The notes beneath the pieces were generated by a model, which did no database searches, was not told the DNA's origin, and was given only the letters and a program-made list of their open reading frames with translations. From Lysobacteraceae bacterium (GTDB lineage: Bacteria > Pseudomonadota > Gammaproteobacteria > Xanthomonadales > Xanthomonadaceae): a stretch of 64,000 nucleotides of DNA. Shown piece after piece: positions 35,764-48,156 of the stretch (position 1 is its first letter; every line of letters starts with the position of its first letter). The stretch is taken from the NCBI GenBank assembly GCA_016789405.1, contig JAEUPQ010000017.1, positions 310,001 to 374,000 on the forward strand, read 5' to 3'. A program made the position numbers and the translations under genes.

Positions 35764-37281
35764 GTGGCGAACAGCATCGGGACGAACAGCATCAGGAATG
35801 GCGCGGACATTCCCACCGGCAGCGTCGTGAAGACGCAGGTCTGCGTGGTCGGTTCGGGGCCGGCGGGCGTGACCGCGGCCTGGCATCTGAAGAAGGCTGG
35901 GATCGACGTGGTGCTGATCGAAGGCAGCCGCTTCGAGAGCGGCACCGATGCGCAGCGCGAGGCGAGCTGGCCGGACAAGACGCTGCTCTACGCGGGCGAA
36001 GCGACCGGCGTGTTCAAGAACATCGAGCCGGATTTCCTGATCCAGCCGTTCTCCGGGCAGGACAGCAATGCGTGGGAGCGCGAACGCATCCTTGGCGGCA
36101 CATCCGCGCATTGGGGCGGACAGTCGCGACCGTTGTCGCCGATCACCTTCGAAGCGCGTCCGGGCTACGCCGGCTGGCCGATCTCGCGCGCAGATCTCGA
36201 TGCCTGGTACGCGCAGGCCGTGCCGTTCTGCGCGCTGTATGCCAACGAGTTCGGCGCGGACTTCTGGGCTGGCGTCCTTCAGGCCGAGGTGCCGTCGCTG
36301 GCGGGGTTCGACATCGAGATGTACCAGTTCGTGGGCGAGGACTATCGCAACTTCGCCACGCGGACATTCCCGGATGGCTCGACACTGGCGGACTGCGGCA
36401 TCGACGTGATCCTCAATGCCAGCCTGCTCGGCATCGAGCCTGCGGGCGGGCACGTCCGCCGCATCCGCGTGGCCAGCATGACCACCGACACCACGCAGCC
36501 GCCGAAGCCGGCGACGCGTTTCCACATCGAAGCCGATGCCTACATCCTCGCCTGTGGTGCGGTCGCGAACGCGCACCAGTTGCTGCTGTCGAACATCGGC
36601 AACGAGCACGACCAGGTGGGGCGTTATTTCATGTGCCACCCGCTGTCGAGCGACCGCGTGGTCTTCGTCGATGCGGATTCCTATCTTTCCCCGCCGCAGG
36701 TACGCCTGATGAACGGAAAGCTGCCGTCCGGCGACGATTGGCGAGCACCCGGCACGAACGTCAACGTCAACGCGCGCTTCGTGCCGTCGGAAGAGGTGCA
36801 GCGGCATGAAGGCATCGGCGCCTGCTGGTTCTGGGCCGGTGGCGGGCAGTGCTATTTCGAGATGGCCTCGAATCCCGACAGCCGCATCACGCTGCTGGAT
36901 ACGGTCGACGAGGTATTCGGCTTGCCGCAGGCCAGGATCGACTGGCAGCTGTCTGCGTTCGACCAGAAGACCTATGAGGTCACCGGGGCGCTGTACAGCG
37001 CCGCAGTCGCCGCGCATGGCGGAAGCGCCAGTATCACGCCCTGGCCGCAGGTCGTGGCGCAGCTGACGGTCAACGGCCACCACATCGGCACGACGCGGAT
37101 GTCGGAGGATCCGGCCGACGGGGTCGTCGACGCGAACCTGAAGGTCCACGGCATCGACAATCTCTACGTGGCGGGTTCGTCGGTCTTCCCGTCGACCGGC
37201 ATCTCCAACCCCACGTTCACGATCATCGCCCTGTCGATCCGCTTGGCCGACCATCTGCGGCAACGGTTCGCCATGCGCTGA
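35764..37281 (+). CDS. GMC-family FAD-dependent oxidoreductase
   Basis: A 505-residue flavoprotein oxidoreductase of the glucose-methanol-choline family. The FAD-binding motif is VCVVGSGPAGVTAAWHLKKA near residues 27-46. ERILGGTSAHWGGQSRPL is the family flavin-loop. The C-terminal domain has NGHHIGTTRMSEDP with the active-site His and ends with GISNPTFTIIALSIRLADH, giving the second His/Asn-type residue. I chose GTG 35764 because GGGAG lies 6 bases upstream; an in-frame ATG at 35698 has no site. The substrate may be an alcohol or sugar. No small subunit or cytochrome partner is adjacent. Confidence 0.9.
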   Translation: MANSIGTNSIRNGADIPTGSVVKTQVCVVGSGPAGVTAAWHLKKAGIDVVLIEGSRFESGTDAQREASWPDKTLLYAGEATGVFKNIEPDFLIQPFSGQDSNAWERERILGGTSAHWGGQSRPLSPITFEARPGYAGWPISRADLDAWYAQAVPFCALYANEFGADFWAGVLQAEVPSLAGFDIEMYQFVGEDYRNFATRTFPDGSTLADCGIDVILNASLLGIEPAGGHVRRIRVASMTTDTTQPPKPATRFHIEADAYILACGAVANAHQLLLSNIGNEHDQVGRYFMCHPLSSDRVVFVDADSYLSPPQVRLMNGKLPSGDDWRAPGTNVNVNARFVPSEEVQRHEGIGACWFWAGGGQCYFEMASNPDSRITLLDTVDEVFGLPQARIDWQLSAFDQKTYEVTGALYSAAVAAHGGSASITPWPQVVAQLTVNGHHIGTTRMSEDPADGVVDANLKVHGIDNLYVAGSSVFPSTGISNPTFTIIALSIRLADHLRQRFAMR

Positions 37282-37341
37282 CCCGGCCGAGACAAGACTC
37301 GGCGAGGGGATTGGCGTCGCCTCCGCCCGAAGGGGCGGGGC

Positions 37342-37369
37342 CTTGAAAGCCCTGCGACCCACCCCATAT
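37342..37369 (+). promoter_or_regulatory. sigma-32 heat-shock promoter of groESL
   Basis: CTTGAAA (37342-37348), a 13-base spacer and CCCCATAT (37362-37369) match the RpoH consensus CTTGAAA-N11-16-CCCCATNT at every fixed base. It lies 116 bases before the groES ATG. Confidence 0.92.
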
Positions 37370-37379
37370 CCCGGCCAGT

Positions 37380-37401
37380 CCCGGCTCGCCGGGCGTTTTT
37401 T
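37380..37401 (+). terminator. hairpin plus T-run inside the groESL leader
   Basis: CCCGGC-TC-GCCGGG is followed by CG and six Ts (37396-37401). By shape it is an intrinsic terminator, and it may end the GMC oxidoreductase transcript. It sits about 11 bases downstream of the sigma-32 -10 box, so it would also lie at the very 5' end of the heat-shock transcript. The loop is too short to be ideal. Confidence 0.45.
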
Positions 37402-37411
37402 GCCCGCGGCT

Positions 37412-37438
37412 TTGGCACTCCCTCGGGGAGACTGCTAA
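37412..37438 (+). promoter_or_regulatory. CIRCE element (HrcA operator)
   Basis: TTGGCACTC, nine bases, GACTGCTAA. This matches the CIRCE consensus TTAGCACTC-N9-GAGTGCTAA with one change in each arm. It lies 46 bases before groES. HrcA should repress groESL here, in addition to the sigma-32 promoter upstream. Confidence 0.88.
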
Positions 37439-37484
37439 AATCGCCACCCTTTTCTCAACCAATCAACCACTTGCGAGGGTTCAC

Positions 37485-37775
37485 ATGAATCTCAAGCCGC
37501 TCTACGACCGCCTGGTCGTCAAGCCGATCGAAGCCGAAGAGACCACCGCTGGCGGGATCATCATTCCCGACGCCGCCAAGGAAAAGCCGACCAAGGGCGA
37601 AGTCGTCGCCGTGGGCGAAGGCAAGTTCATCGACGCCACCGGCGGCACCCGCGCGCCGAAGGTCAAGGTCGGCGACAAGGTGATCTACGGCCAGTACTCC
37701 GGTTCCGCCTACAAGCAGGACGGCGTCGAGTACAAGATCATCAAGGAAGACGACGTCCTCGCGATCGTCGGCTGA
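37485..37775 (+). CDS. groES: co-chaperonin GroES
   Basis: The 96-residue Hsp10 lid of the GroEL chamber. [19 protein letters not shown] opens it. The mobile loop [11 protein letters not shown] (residues 20-30) binds Gro[12 protein letters not shown] and [14 protein letters not shown] form the core barrel, and the protein ends DDVLAIVG. The start is preceded by GCGAGGG. It is the first gene of the heat-shock operon with groEL, controlled by a sigma-32 promoter and a CIRCE element. Confidence 0.98.
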   Translation: MNLKPLYDRLVVKPIEAEETTAGGIIIPDAAKEKPTKGEVVAVGEGKFIDATGGTRAPKVKVGDKVIYGQYSGSAYKQDGVEYKIIKEDDVLAIVG

Positions 37776-37826
37776 TGCGCGCGGCGGATGCGTCCGCCGC
37801 ATGCTCGCCAACGCATCGATGTCGCA

Positions 37827-39524
<1,698 letters not shown>

Positions 39525-39552
39525 TCCGCATCTTCCGTTTCGAAGCGTCACG

Positions 39553-39580
39553 AAAAACCCCGCAGCAATGCGGGGTTTTT
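39553..39580 (+). terminator. groEL terminator
   Basis: An 11-bp stem, AAAAACCCCGC with GCGGGGTTTTT, 6-base loop, followed by CTTT. It is the main end of the groESL transcript. Confidence 0.92.
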
Positions 39581-39631
39581 CTTTGCGCGCCGCGAGCGGG
39601 CGCGCATGCAGCGCGGAAGTGCCGGCTCACC

Positions 39632-39649
39632 CCGCCTCGCGGCGGTTTT
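39632..39649 (+). terminator. second, weaker terminator-like hairpin after groEL
   Basis: CCGCC-TCGC-GGCGG is followed by TTTTCTTT. It lies 50 bases after the first terminator and may act as a backup before the S9 peptidase gene. Confidence 0.55.
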
Positions 39650-39779
39650 CTTTGCCGTCCTTGCCCGCATCCGGGCATCTTCCGGCACTGTGGCCCCATG
39701 AGGCCGCTGCGGCATCATGCTGGCGGGGCTCGCGCGGCGATCGCCGCGCGGACGACGACACGATTTTCCGGAGGGTGGC

Positions 39780-41864
39780 ATGGTGATGAAACACATGGCC
39801 GTTGCGTTGTGCGCACTGGTCTGCGTCGGTACGCAGTCCGTGGCGATGGCGCAGGCGAAGAAAGAAGCCTTCACGGTCGAGCGCAGCTGGAAGCTGCAGC
39901 GCATCGGCGCGCCGACCGTCTCGCGTGACGGTCGCACGATCATCGCGCCGGTGACCCGGTTCGCGATGGACGAGGACAAGGCGTACTCCGATCTGTGGAT
40001 ATGGAATGGTGATGGCGGCGGCCAGCGCGCGTTCACCACCGATGCCGCCAGCGATGGTTCGCCGGCGATCAGCCCGGACGGCAAGTATGTGGCCTTCACC
40101 TCGCAGCGCGGCGACGACAAGGCGCCGCAGCTGTACGTGATGCCACTGGGTGGCGGCGAAGCCCGGCGACTGACCAAGCTCGCCTCGGGCGTGCAGAGTC
40201 CGAAGTGGTTCGATGACGGCAAGCGCCTGGCCTTCGTCTCGCGCGTCTTCGCCGACCTGCCGCTGGCGGAGCAGGGCAAGCGCCTGGACGAGCGCAAGGA
40301 TCGCAAGATGACCGGCATGGTCTGGGACGCCGGCCCGGTGACGGCCTGGGACCAGTACCTCGACGAGCGCCAGTTCCATGTGTTCTCGGTCGCGTTCGAT
40401 GTGGCCTCGGCCAATGGCGACCTGCCCGCGATCAAGCCGCTGACCCAGCCCAGCGGCTACGAGCTGCCGCGCGGCGCCGTGCAGGGCGCGGGCGGTCATT
40501 TCGCGGTGTCGCCCGATGGTCGCGAGCTGGCGTTCGTGGCCGATGCCGATCCGGCGATCAATGTCTCGAACAACGACGTGTTCGTCGTCGCCATCGACGC
40601 CGAGGGCAACGGCGGCAAGCAGGCGCGCAACCTCACCGCCGACAACAAGGCCGGTGACGGTTCGCCGCTGTACAGCCCGGACGGGCGTCACCTGAGTTTC
40701 GTGCAGCAGCGCATCAAGGGCTTCTATGCCGACAAGGGCCGGCTGATGCTCCATGACCGCAAGTCCGGCAGGTCGCGCGAACTCTTCGCCGATTGGGACC
40801 GCAGTGCGGGCGGCCTGGTCTGGGCCGCCGACAGTCGTCGCCTGTTCGGTGCGATCGACGATGCCGGCACCGTGCGCGTCTACGAACTGCCGCTGGACGG
40901 CGCGCCGCGCAAGGTCACCGCCGAGCGTTCGCATGGCTCGCTGGCGGTCACCGACGACGGCCGCCTGTTCGGCCTGCGCGAAAGCTTCGTCGAGCCGCCG
41001 ACGCTGGTGCGCATCGATGCGAAGACGGGTGCGTCGACCAAGCTGTCGACGATCAACGACGCCTTGCTCGCCGCCACCGACCTGGGCACCTACGAATCGG
41101 TGACCTACAAGGGCGCGAACGGTCGCGACATCCAGATGTGGGTGAACTACCCGCCGGGCTTCGACAAATCGAAGAAATACCCGTTCTTCATGCTGATCCA
41201 CGGCGGCCCGCACAACGCCATCACCGACGGCATGGCCTTCCGCTGGAACGCGCAGGTATTCGGCAGCTGGGGCTACGTCACCGCGTGGCCGAACTTCCAT
41301 GGCAGCTCTGGCTTCGGCCAGGACTTCGCAGATTCGATCAATCCCGAATGGGCCGAGCAGCCCTACCAGGACGTGATCAAGGCCGCCGAGTGGTTCCAGT
41401 CCCAGCCCTGGATCGACCGTGAGCGGATGGTCGCCGGCGGCGGCAGCTACGGTGGCTACCTGACCACGGTGCTGCTGGGTCGCGAGCACCCGTTCCGGGC
41501 GCTGGTCGCGCATGCCGCGGTCTACAACCTGTACTCGCAGTACGCCGCTGACTTCTCGGCCGAGGCGCCGCGCTTCGGCGGCTTCTGGGAGGGCGAGAAC
41601 CGTGCCGTGCTGGAGCGCAACTCGCCGCACCTGGCCGCGGCGCGCTTCAAGACCCCGACCCTGGTCGTCCATGGCCAGACCGATCTGCGCGTGCCGGTGA
41701 ACCACGGGCTGGAGCTGTACCACACGCTGCTCAACAGGGGCGTCCCGACCCGGCTGGTCTATTACCCGAACGAGAACCATTGGGTGCTCAAGCCACAGAA
41801 CTCGGTCTTCTGGTACCAGCAGGTCAAGGCCTGGTTCGACAAGTACAACCCGCCGAAGTCCTGA
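39780..41864 (+). CDS. S9 family peptidase (dipeptidyl/acylaminoacyl peptidase type)
   Basis: A 694-residue secreted serine peptidase. A signal peptide (MAVALCALVCVGTQSVAMAQ) is followed by a beta-propeller with TVSRDGRTII, ISPDGKYVAF, VSPDGRELAF and YSPDGRHLSF turns. The hydrolase domain begins near residue 455 with FMLIHGGPHNA. The catalytic Ser is near residue 556 in GGGSYGGYL, the Asp in VHGQTDLRVP and the His in YPNENHWVL. ATG 39780 lies 5 bases from GGAGG; ATG 39786 is also possible. It resembles peptidases that cut dipeptides from peptide N-termini. It stands alone between terminators. Confidence 0.94.
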   Translation: MVMKHMAVALCALVCVGTQSVAMAQAKKEAFTVERSWKLQRIGAPTVSRDGRTIIAPVTRFAMDEDKAYSDLWIWNGDGGGQRAFTTDAASDGSPAISPDGKYVAFTSQRGDDKAPQLYVMPLGGGEARRLTKLASGVQSPKWFDDGKRLAFVSRVFADLPLAEQGKRLDERKDRKMTGMVWDAGPVTAWDQYLDERQFHVFSVAFDVASANGDLPAIKPLTQPSGYELPRGAVQGAGGHFAVSPDGRELAFVADADPAINVSNNDVFVVAIDAEGNGGKQARNLTADNKAGDGSPLYSPDGRHLSFVQQRIKGFYADKGRLMLHDRKSGRSRELFADWDRSAGGLVWAADSRRLFGAIDDAGTVRVYELPLDGAPRKVTAERSHGSLAVTDDGRLFGLRESFVEPPTLVRIDAKTGASTKLSTINDALLAATDLGTYESVTYKGANGRDIQMWVNYPPGFDKSKKYPFFMLIHGGPHNAITDGMAFRWNAQVFGSWGYVTAWPNFHGSSGFGQDFADSINPEWAEQPYQDVIKAAEWFQSQPWIDRERMVAGGGSYGGYLTTVLLGREHPFRALVAHAAVYNLYSQYAADFSAEAPRFGGFWEGENRAVLERNSPHLAAARFKTPTLVVHGQTDLRVPVNHGLELYHTLLNRGVPTRLVYYPNENHWVLKPQNSVFWYQQVKAWFDKYNPPKS

Positions 41865-41905
41865 GGCGGGTCGTCCGCCGGTTCGGCCGGAGCGCCGATG
41901 CCTCC

Positions 41906-41932
41906 AAGCCCCGCGGCGACGCGGGGCTTTTT
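41906..41932 (+). terminator. terminator of the S9 peptidase gene
   Basis: AAGCCCCGC pairs with GCGGGGCTT around a 6-base loop and runs into TTTTTC, 42 bases after the stop codon. Confidence 0.88.
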
Positions 41933-42043
41933 CGTGGCATGGATCGACGTGGCGAAACGCCCGCGCCATGCGGGTTTCGGGCGATTTCAGCCCGGAATCG
42001 CCCCCGGATTAGAGCTGCGGCTTCGGTGCGTGCTGCTTAGGAT

Positions 42044-42080
42044 GCTTCAGGCCACCGCTGGATTGGCGGTGGCCTGAAGC
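42044..42080 (+). promoter_or_regulatory. perfect 15-bp inverted repeat upstream of the LuxR-type regulator
   Basis: GCTTCAGGCCACCGC and its exact complement flank a 7-base centre (TGGATTG). It ends 44 bases before the regulator ATG and has no T-run, so it is not a standard terminator. It could be an operator for the regulator or an mRNA stem in its leader. Confidence 0.6.
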
Positions 42081-42124
42081 CGGTCCGGTCCTGGATCGGC
42101 ACAGGCGACACCTCAAGGAGCGAC

Positions 42125-42916
42125 ATGGACTCAGGGATGACGGCGCGTCTGCAGCCGGAGCGCGTTGGTGCGCTCGAGCAGGCACCAGCGGGGGCGGCGG
42201 AGACGGCTTCGGGCGTGCCCGAAGCCGCTGGGTCACGGGTGCGTGCCATCGGATTCTCACGGGACTTGCCCGCGCCGCTGGTTCAGGCGCTGCGGTCCTC
42301 TGGATTCGCGGGGCTGCGCATCGAAGGGGGGCCGCCTGCTGGCGACGATGCTGGCAAGCGATGGAGCGACCTGTCGCTGGTCGCGCTGGATGAGCGGGCG
42401 GATCCCGAGCGCGGACTGGCATGTCTTTCCGAAGCGGCGGGCCTGAGACTGGCGGTCTGCCTCTGTTCGAGCGAAGCCATGGCCGTGCGCGCCATCGCGG
42501 CAGGAGCCGATGGCGTGTTGTTCCTGCACGATGGCCACGAGGACCTTGCGAACGCACTCCAGGCCGCCGCGTCGGGCGCGCCGGCGTTGACCGCGACCGC
42601 GGCCAGGGCGCTCATCGCCCACGCGCGCGGCGAGGTCAGGGCTTCTCGCGATGCTCCGGTGGCGAAGGCCACGCAAGCTTGTCGAATCGACGGGGACGCC
42701 CCTGCTCCGGGCATGGCGGTCCAGGTCCGTCTGACCGCCCGCGAGCGCGAGATCATCATGCTCGCCGACCAGGGATGCACCTTCACGCAAGCGGCGCGAT
42801 TGATGGGCGTGCAGGTGTCGACGGTCTATACCCATGTGCGCCGGCTGTACGAGAAGTTGTCGGTCAACAGCCTGCCGCAGGCGCTGCACGAGGCGCGCAG
42901 GGCCGGTCTGCTCTGA
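42125..42916 (+). CDS. LuxR-type transcription regulator with atypical receiver-like domain
   Basis: A 263-residue regulator. Residues 40-165 look like the second half of a NarL-type receiver (DLSLVALDERADPERGLACL, then SEAMAVRAIAAGADGVLFLH). The usual N-terminal acidic pair is missing, and the Lys of the receiver signature is replaced around FLHDGH, so phosphorylation is doubtful. The C-terminal HTH is clear: VRLTAREREIIMLADQGCTF, MGVQVSTVYTHVRRLYEKLS. AAGGAG lies before the ATG. No histidine kinase is next to it. The large palindrome at 42044-42080 in its leader may be an autoregulatory site (inference). Confidence 0.88.
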   Translation: MDSGMTARLQPERVGALEQAPAGAAETASGVPEAAGSRVRAIGFSRDLPAPLVQALRSSGFAGLRIEGGPPAGDDAGKRWSDLSLVALDERADPERGLACLSEAAGLRLAVCLCSSEAMAVRAIAAGADGVLFLHDGHEDLANALQAAASGAPALTATAARALIAHARGEVRASRDAPVAKATQACRIDGDAPAPGMAVQVRLTAREREIIMLADQGCTFTQAARLMGVQVSTVYTHVRRLYEKLSVNSLPQALHEARRAGLL

Positions 42917-43354
42917 TGCGACGGTGGAGGGCGGCGCGATGTCGCCGTCATCGGGCACGCATGCTGTCGCAAGACGCCGACTTCCGTGATGCGGCGGCAT
43001 CGGACATCCCGATTCGTGACGTGGGTCGTCAAGCTCGGCCAAGCGACTGTTTCGCATGGCGACGACCGTCCTTTGCAGGATGAATACGCTTGCGGATGTC
43101 CTGCGGTGTCGTTGGAATTTCGCGTGGAAATCAGCATGCGCGATGCGTGCGGACGACAGCCGTGTGCGAGCGATGCGTGCGGCATTGCTGAACTGCCGAG
43201 TCCTATTTTGCAGTGCAGCGTGCGTTGCCCTCAGCCTTCCTTCAGGATGCGCCGGCATCCCGACGTGGGGGAGGGAGCAGGCCCGCTACCGGTTCGACCG
43301 GGGCGGGCTTTTTATTTGCGCGGACAGCGCCGCGCGGGATGCCACAATCCACGC
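42917..43354. other. 438-base stretch without a supported gene, ending in a terminator
   Basis: This lies between the LuxR-type gene and glnE. Reading frames here are short and Arg-rich, and the one that looks like a lipoprotein signal near 43180-43250 runs through the terminator at 43281-43317, so I do not accept it. A terminator this far (365 bases) from the upstream gene suggests either a long 3' region, a small RNA, or an attenuator for glnE. Confidence 0.45.
43281..43317 (+). terminator. terminator-like hairpin directly upstream of glnE
   Basis: An outer stem GCCCGC/GCGGGC encloses an inner CCGGT-TCG-ACCGG hairpin and is followed by TTTTTATTT. It ends only 38 bases before the glnE ATG, which leaves little room for a separate glnE promoter and leader. 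Confidence 0.8.
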
Positions 43355-46216
43355 ATGAGCCACGCCTCCGACACCCCGCCTGCGGCGCACGATGCGCGAT
43401 CCGACGAACTGCCGGATGATGACGTCGCCGCCCGGCTCGACGCCCATCTCGACCGCGCGACCGCACGCCTGCGCCACGTCCTGACGATAGAGGACCCAGC
43501 CGCGCTCGCACGGATACGCGCGCTTGCGCTGGCCAGCGATTTCGCGATCGACGTCTGCGTGCAGCAACCCGCGCTCCTGCAGGGCTTGCTGGCCGACGAT
43601 GGCCCGGAACCCGCGCCACCGCCGGTGCTCGACGCGACACTGCGCGCTGACTGGGGCACGCTGCTCCGCCGCTATCGTCGTGCGGAATCGGTCCGCCTGA
43701 TCTGGCGCGATGTGCACGGCCTGGACTCGCTCGACCAGACCCTCGCCGGCGTGTCGCGACTGGCGGAAACCTGCCTGTGCATCGCCCTCGATGCGCTGGA
43801 GAACGAGTTCGCGCAGCGCTTCGGCATCGTGCGCGATGCCGAGGGCCGACAGCTGCGCCTGGTCGTGTACGCGCTGGGCAAGCTGGGCGGCGGCGAACTG
43901 AATTTCAGTTCCGACGTGGACCTGGTCTATGCCTACGAGCAGGACGGCGACAGCGACGGGGCGCGCGCCCTGGCTGCCGAAGACTATTTCGCGAGGCTTG
44001 GCCAGCAGTTGGCGAAGCTGCTCGACGAGGTCACTGCGGAGGGCTTCTGCCATCGCGTCGACCTGCGTCTGCGTCCCTTCGGCAGTGCCGGGCGCATCGC
44101 CCTGAGCTTTTCGGCCATGGAGCAGTACTTCCAGCGCGATGGCCGCGACTGGGAGCGTTACGCCTGGCAGAAGGCGCGTGCGGTCGCGGGTGACATCGAG
44201 GCCGGCGAACGCTTCCTCGACGTGCTGCGCCCGTTCGTCTATCGCCGATACCTCGACTACGGCGCGCTCGACGGACTGCGCGAGATGAAGGCGACCATCG
44301 CGGCCGAAGTGGCGCGCAAGGACCTGGCTGACGACATCAAGCGCGGGCCCGGTGGCATTCGTGAAGTCGAGTTCCTCGCGCAGGCGCTGCAGTTGATCCG
44401 CGGCGGTCGCGAGCCCGCGCTGCGCGAGCGCCGGCTGCAGGTCGCGTTGCGCGCGCTGCGCGACGCGCGCCACCTCGACGACGATGCCTGCGAGGCGATG
44501 CTGGACGCGTATCGATTCCTGCGCGTGCTGGAGAACCGCCTGCAGATGCTGCGGGACGCCCAGACCCAGCGGCTGCCGGACGATCCGCTCGAACGCCGGC
44601 GCCTTGCGCGCAGCCTGGGTGAACCCGACTGGCAGGCCCTGCATGCGCGTCTGGAGGCGCATCGCGATCGCGTGGGGCGCGAGTTCGGAGCACTCCTCGC
44701 GCCGCGCCAGCGCGCCGCGCAGCCGGACGCGCTGGTGACGTACTGGCGCGCGCTGCGCGACGGCGCAGAAGACGTGCCACGCGATGCGCTGGTCGAGGCC
44801 GGCTTCGCCGATGCCGATGCCGTGGACCAGGCGTTGCGCGACTTTGCGCGCGCACCGGGCGTGCGCGACCTGTCGGACGCTGCACGCGGTCGCCTCGATC
44901 GCCTGATGCCGGTGTTCATGGCGACGGTCGCGACATCCGTTGAACCGTTGCTCGCGTTGCGTCGGCTGCTCGCGGTGCTGCACACGATCCTGCGTCGCGC
45001 CAGCTACCTCGCGCTGCTCGACGAACAGCCGGCGGCGCTGACCCGGCTGGTCGACGTGCTCGCACGCAGCGCCTTGCTCGGCGAGCGCCTGGCGGCGCAT
45101 CCTCTGCTGCTCGACGAACTGCTGGACATGCGCGTCGCGGGTCCGTTGCCGCAGCCGGAGGAGTTCGCGCGTGCCTGCGCGCAGGCGCTCCAGCAGGACG
45201 ATTCGGAAGCCGCCCTGCTGGCCCTGAACGAAGTGCGCCAGGCGTTCGGTTTCCGCATCGCGCTCGCCTGCCTCGACGGCCGCCAGGACGGCGTCGCCAG
45301 CGCGCGCATGCTCGCCGCATTGGCCGAAGCCATCCTCGACGCCGTCTGCACGCTCGCGCTGCGTGAGCTGCAAGCGCAGCACGGGCGCATGGCGCAGGCC
45401 GAATTCGCGGTCCTCGGCTATGGCAGCCTCGGCGGTCGCGAACTGGGCTTCGGTTCCGACCTCGACGTGGTGTTCGTCTACGACGCCCCCTCGGATGCCG
45501 TGTCCGAAGGTGCGCGATCGATCGATGCCGCACGATGGAGCGCGCGCCTGGCGCAGAAGATCGTGGCCCTCCTCGGCGCGCCCACCGGCGCGGGACGGCT
45601 CTACGATGTCGATGTGCGCCTGCGCCCGGATGGCGCGAAGGGGCTGCTGGTGTCGACGCTGGAGCGCTTCGAGGACTACCAGCGCAGCCGCGCCTGGACC
45701 TGGGAGCACCAGGCCCTGGTGCGTGCGCATGCCATCGCCGGTGACGCCGGTCTTCGCGATGCGCTGGAATGCGTGCGCGACCAGATCCTGGCCCGGGCCC
45801 GCGAGCCGGCCGCACTGCGCGAGGACGTCCGCGCGATGCGCGCGCGCATGCGTGCCGAGCTGGATCGTTCCACGCCCGACCGCTTCGACCTCAAGCAGGG
45901 CGAAGGCGGGCTGGTCGACCTGGAGTTCCTGCTGCAGTACCTCGTGCTGCGGGATGGCGCGGTGCGCCCGGCGCTGCTGCGTCCGCGCGATACGCCGGGG
46001 CTGATCGACGCGCTGCGGCGGGATGGCCTGATCGACGACGCACGCGCGGCGAGCCTGCATGTCGCGCACGAAGCCCTGGTCTGGGCCGGCCTGATGTGCA
46101 CGCTCGACCGTCGTGCGCGCATCGTCGCGCCCACCGAAGCACTGGAGGCCGCGCGTCGCACCGTGCGCGACGCCTGCGTCGCCTTCGGACTGACCGACGC
46201 CGGCGTGCCCGCGTGA
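43355..46216 (+). CDS. glnE: bifunctional glutamine synthetase adenylyltransferase/deadenylase
   Basis: The 953-residue enzyme that adds and removes AMP on glutamine synthetase under PII control. The N-terminal deadenylylating half has [20 protein letters not shown] with Asp187 and Asp189. The C-terminal adenylylating half has [20 protein letters not shown] with Asp702 and Asp704. Both are followed by family motifs ([22 protein letters not shown]). A helical linker with the PII-responsive region lies between. The ATG at 43355 has no good ribosome-binding site and follows a terminator-like hairpin, so initiation here is odd. The next gene starts 16 bases on. Confidence 0.97.
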   Translation: MSHASDTPPAAHDARSDELPDDDVAARLDAHLDRATARLRHVLTIEDPAALARIRALALASDFAIDVCVQQPALLQGLLADDGPEPAPPPVLDATLRADWGTLLRRYRRAESVRLIWRDVHGLDSLDQTLAGVSRLAETCLCIALDALENEFAQRFGIVRDAEGRQLRLVVYALGKLGGGELNFSSDVDLVYAYEQDGDSDGARALAAEDYFARLGQQLAKLLDEVTAEGFCHRVDLRLRPFGSAGRIALSFSAMEQYFQRDGRDWERYAWQKARAVAGDIEAGERFLDVLRPFVYRRYLDYGALDGLREMKATIAAEVARKDLADDIKRGPGGIREVEFLAQALQLIRGGREPALRERRLQVALRALRDARHLDDDACEAMLDAYRFLRVLENRLQMLRDAQTQRLPDDPLERRRLARSLGEPDWQALHARLEAHRDRVGREFGALLAPRQRAAQPDALVTYWRALRDGAEDVPRDALVEAGFADADAVDQALRDFARAPGVRDLSDAARGRLDRLMPVFMATVATSVEPLLALRRLLAVLHTILRRASYLALLDEQPAALTRLVDVLARSALLGERLAAHPLLLDELLDMRVAGPLPQPEEFARACAQALQQDDSEAALLALNEVRQAFGFRIALACLDGRQDGVASARMLAALAEAILDAVCTLALRELQAQHGRMAQAEFAVLGYGSLGGRELGFGSDLDVVFVYDAPSDAVSEGARSIDAARWSARLAQKIVALLGAPTGAGRLYDVDVRLRPDGAKGLLVSTLERFEDYQRSRAWTWEHQALVRAHAIAGDAGLRDALECVRDQILARAREPAALREDVRAMRARMRAELDRSTPDRFDLKQGEGGLVDLEFLLQYLVLRDGAVRPALLRPRDTPGLIDALRRDGLIDDARAASLHVAHEALVWAGLMCTLDRRARIVAPTEALEAARRTVRDACVAFGLTDAGVPA

Positions 46217-46232
46217 TCCCGCGAACCAATCC

Positions 46233-47723
<1,491 letters not shown>

Positions 47724-47833
47724 GCGACGCTTGATGATCGGAATCTGAACGGCTCCGGCCGCGCAGGCCCGCCGTCGGAGTATGCTCCATGAACGAGTCC
47801 GCTCGTCATTCCCCCAACGCAAGGAGAGTCTGC

Positions 47834-48145
47834 ATGTCGAAGAACCATTATCTGGACACCGAAGAACTCGTCACCGACGCGAAGGTCGTGCTCGAAGACG
47901 TCGAAGCCATCCTCGACGAGGCGGCCACCGCCACCGGCGAACGCGCCCAGGCCCTGCGTGCCCGCGCTGCGGAAGCCCTCGGCCGTGCCAAGCACCGCCT
48001 GCAGGATGCGCAGTCGGCCGTTGCCGCGAACACCAAGGCTGCAGCACGCGCGACCGACGCGTTCGTCCACGAACATCCCTGGGGCGCCATCGGCATCGCT
48101 GCTGGCGTCGGTTTCCTCGTCGGCCTGCTCGTCGCGCGCCGCTGA
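47834..48145 (+). CDS. DUF883/ElaB-YqjD family membrane-anchored protein
   Basis: A 103-residue protein with a long amphipathic helix (EELVTDAKVVLEDVEAILDE onward) and a C-terminal transmembrane anchor, HPWGAIGIAAGVGFLVGLLV, ending in ARR. This is the plan of YqjD and ElaB, which anchor to the inner membrane and bind ribosomes in stationary E. coli. AAGGAGA lies upstream of the ATG. It heads a three-gene operon equivalent to yqjD-yqjE-yqjK. Confidence 0.92.
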   Translation: MSKNHYLDTEELVTDAKVVLEDVEAILDEAATATGERAQALRARAAEALGRAKHRLQDAQSAVAANTKAAARATDAFVHEHPWGAIGIAAGVGFLVGLLVARR

Positions 48146-48156
48146 GTCGCGTCGCC

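Noticed and set aside
39627..41969. 780-codon minus-strand frame opposite the S9 peptidase
   Set aside because: Antisense shadow; the plus-strand gene has signal peptide and catalytic triad.
43281..43313. Possible tRNA T-arm (GGTTCGACC)
   Set aside because: It is the loop of a terminator; no acceptor, D or anticodon arms can be drawn.
43056..43358. Lipoprotein-like reading frame before glnE
   Set aside because: The frame passes through a strong terminator hairpin and has no ribosome-binding site; the hydrophobic run is short.
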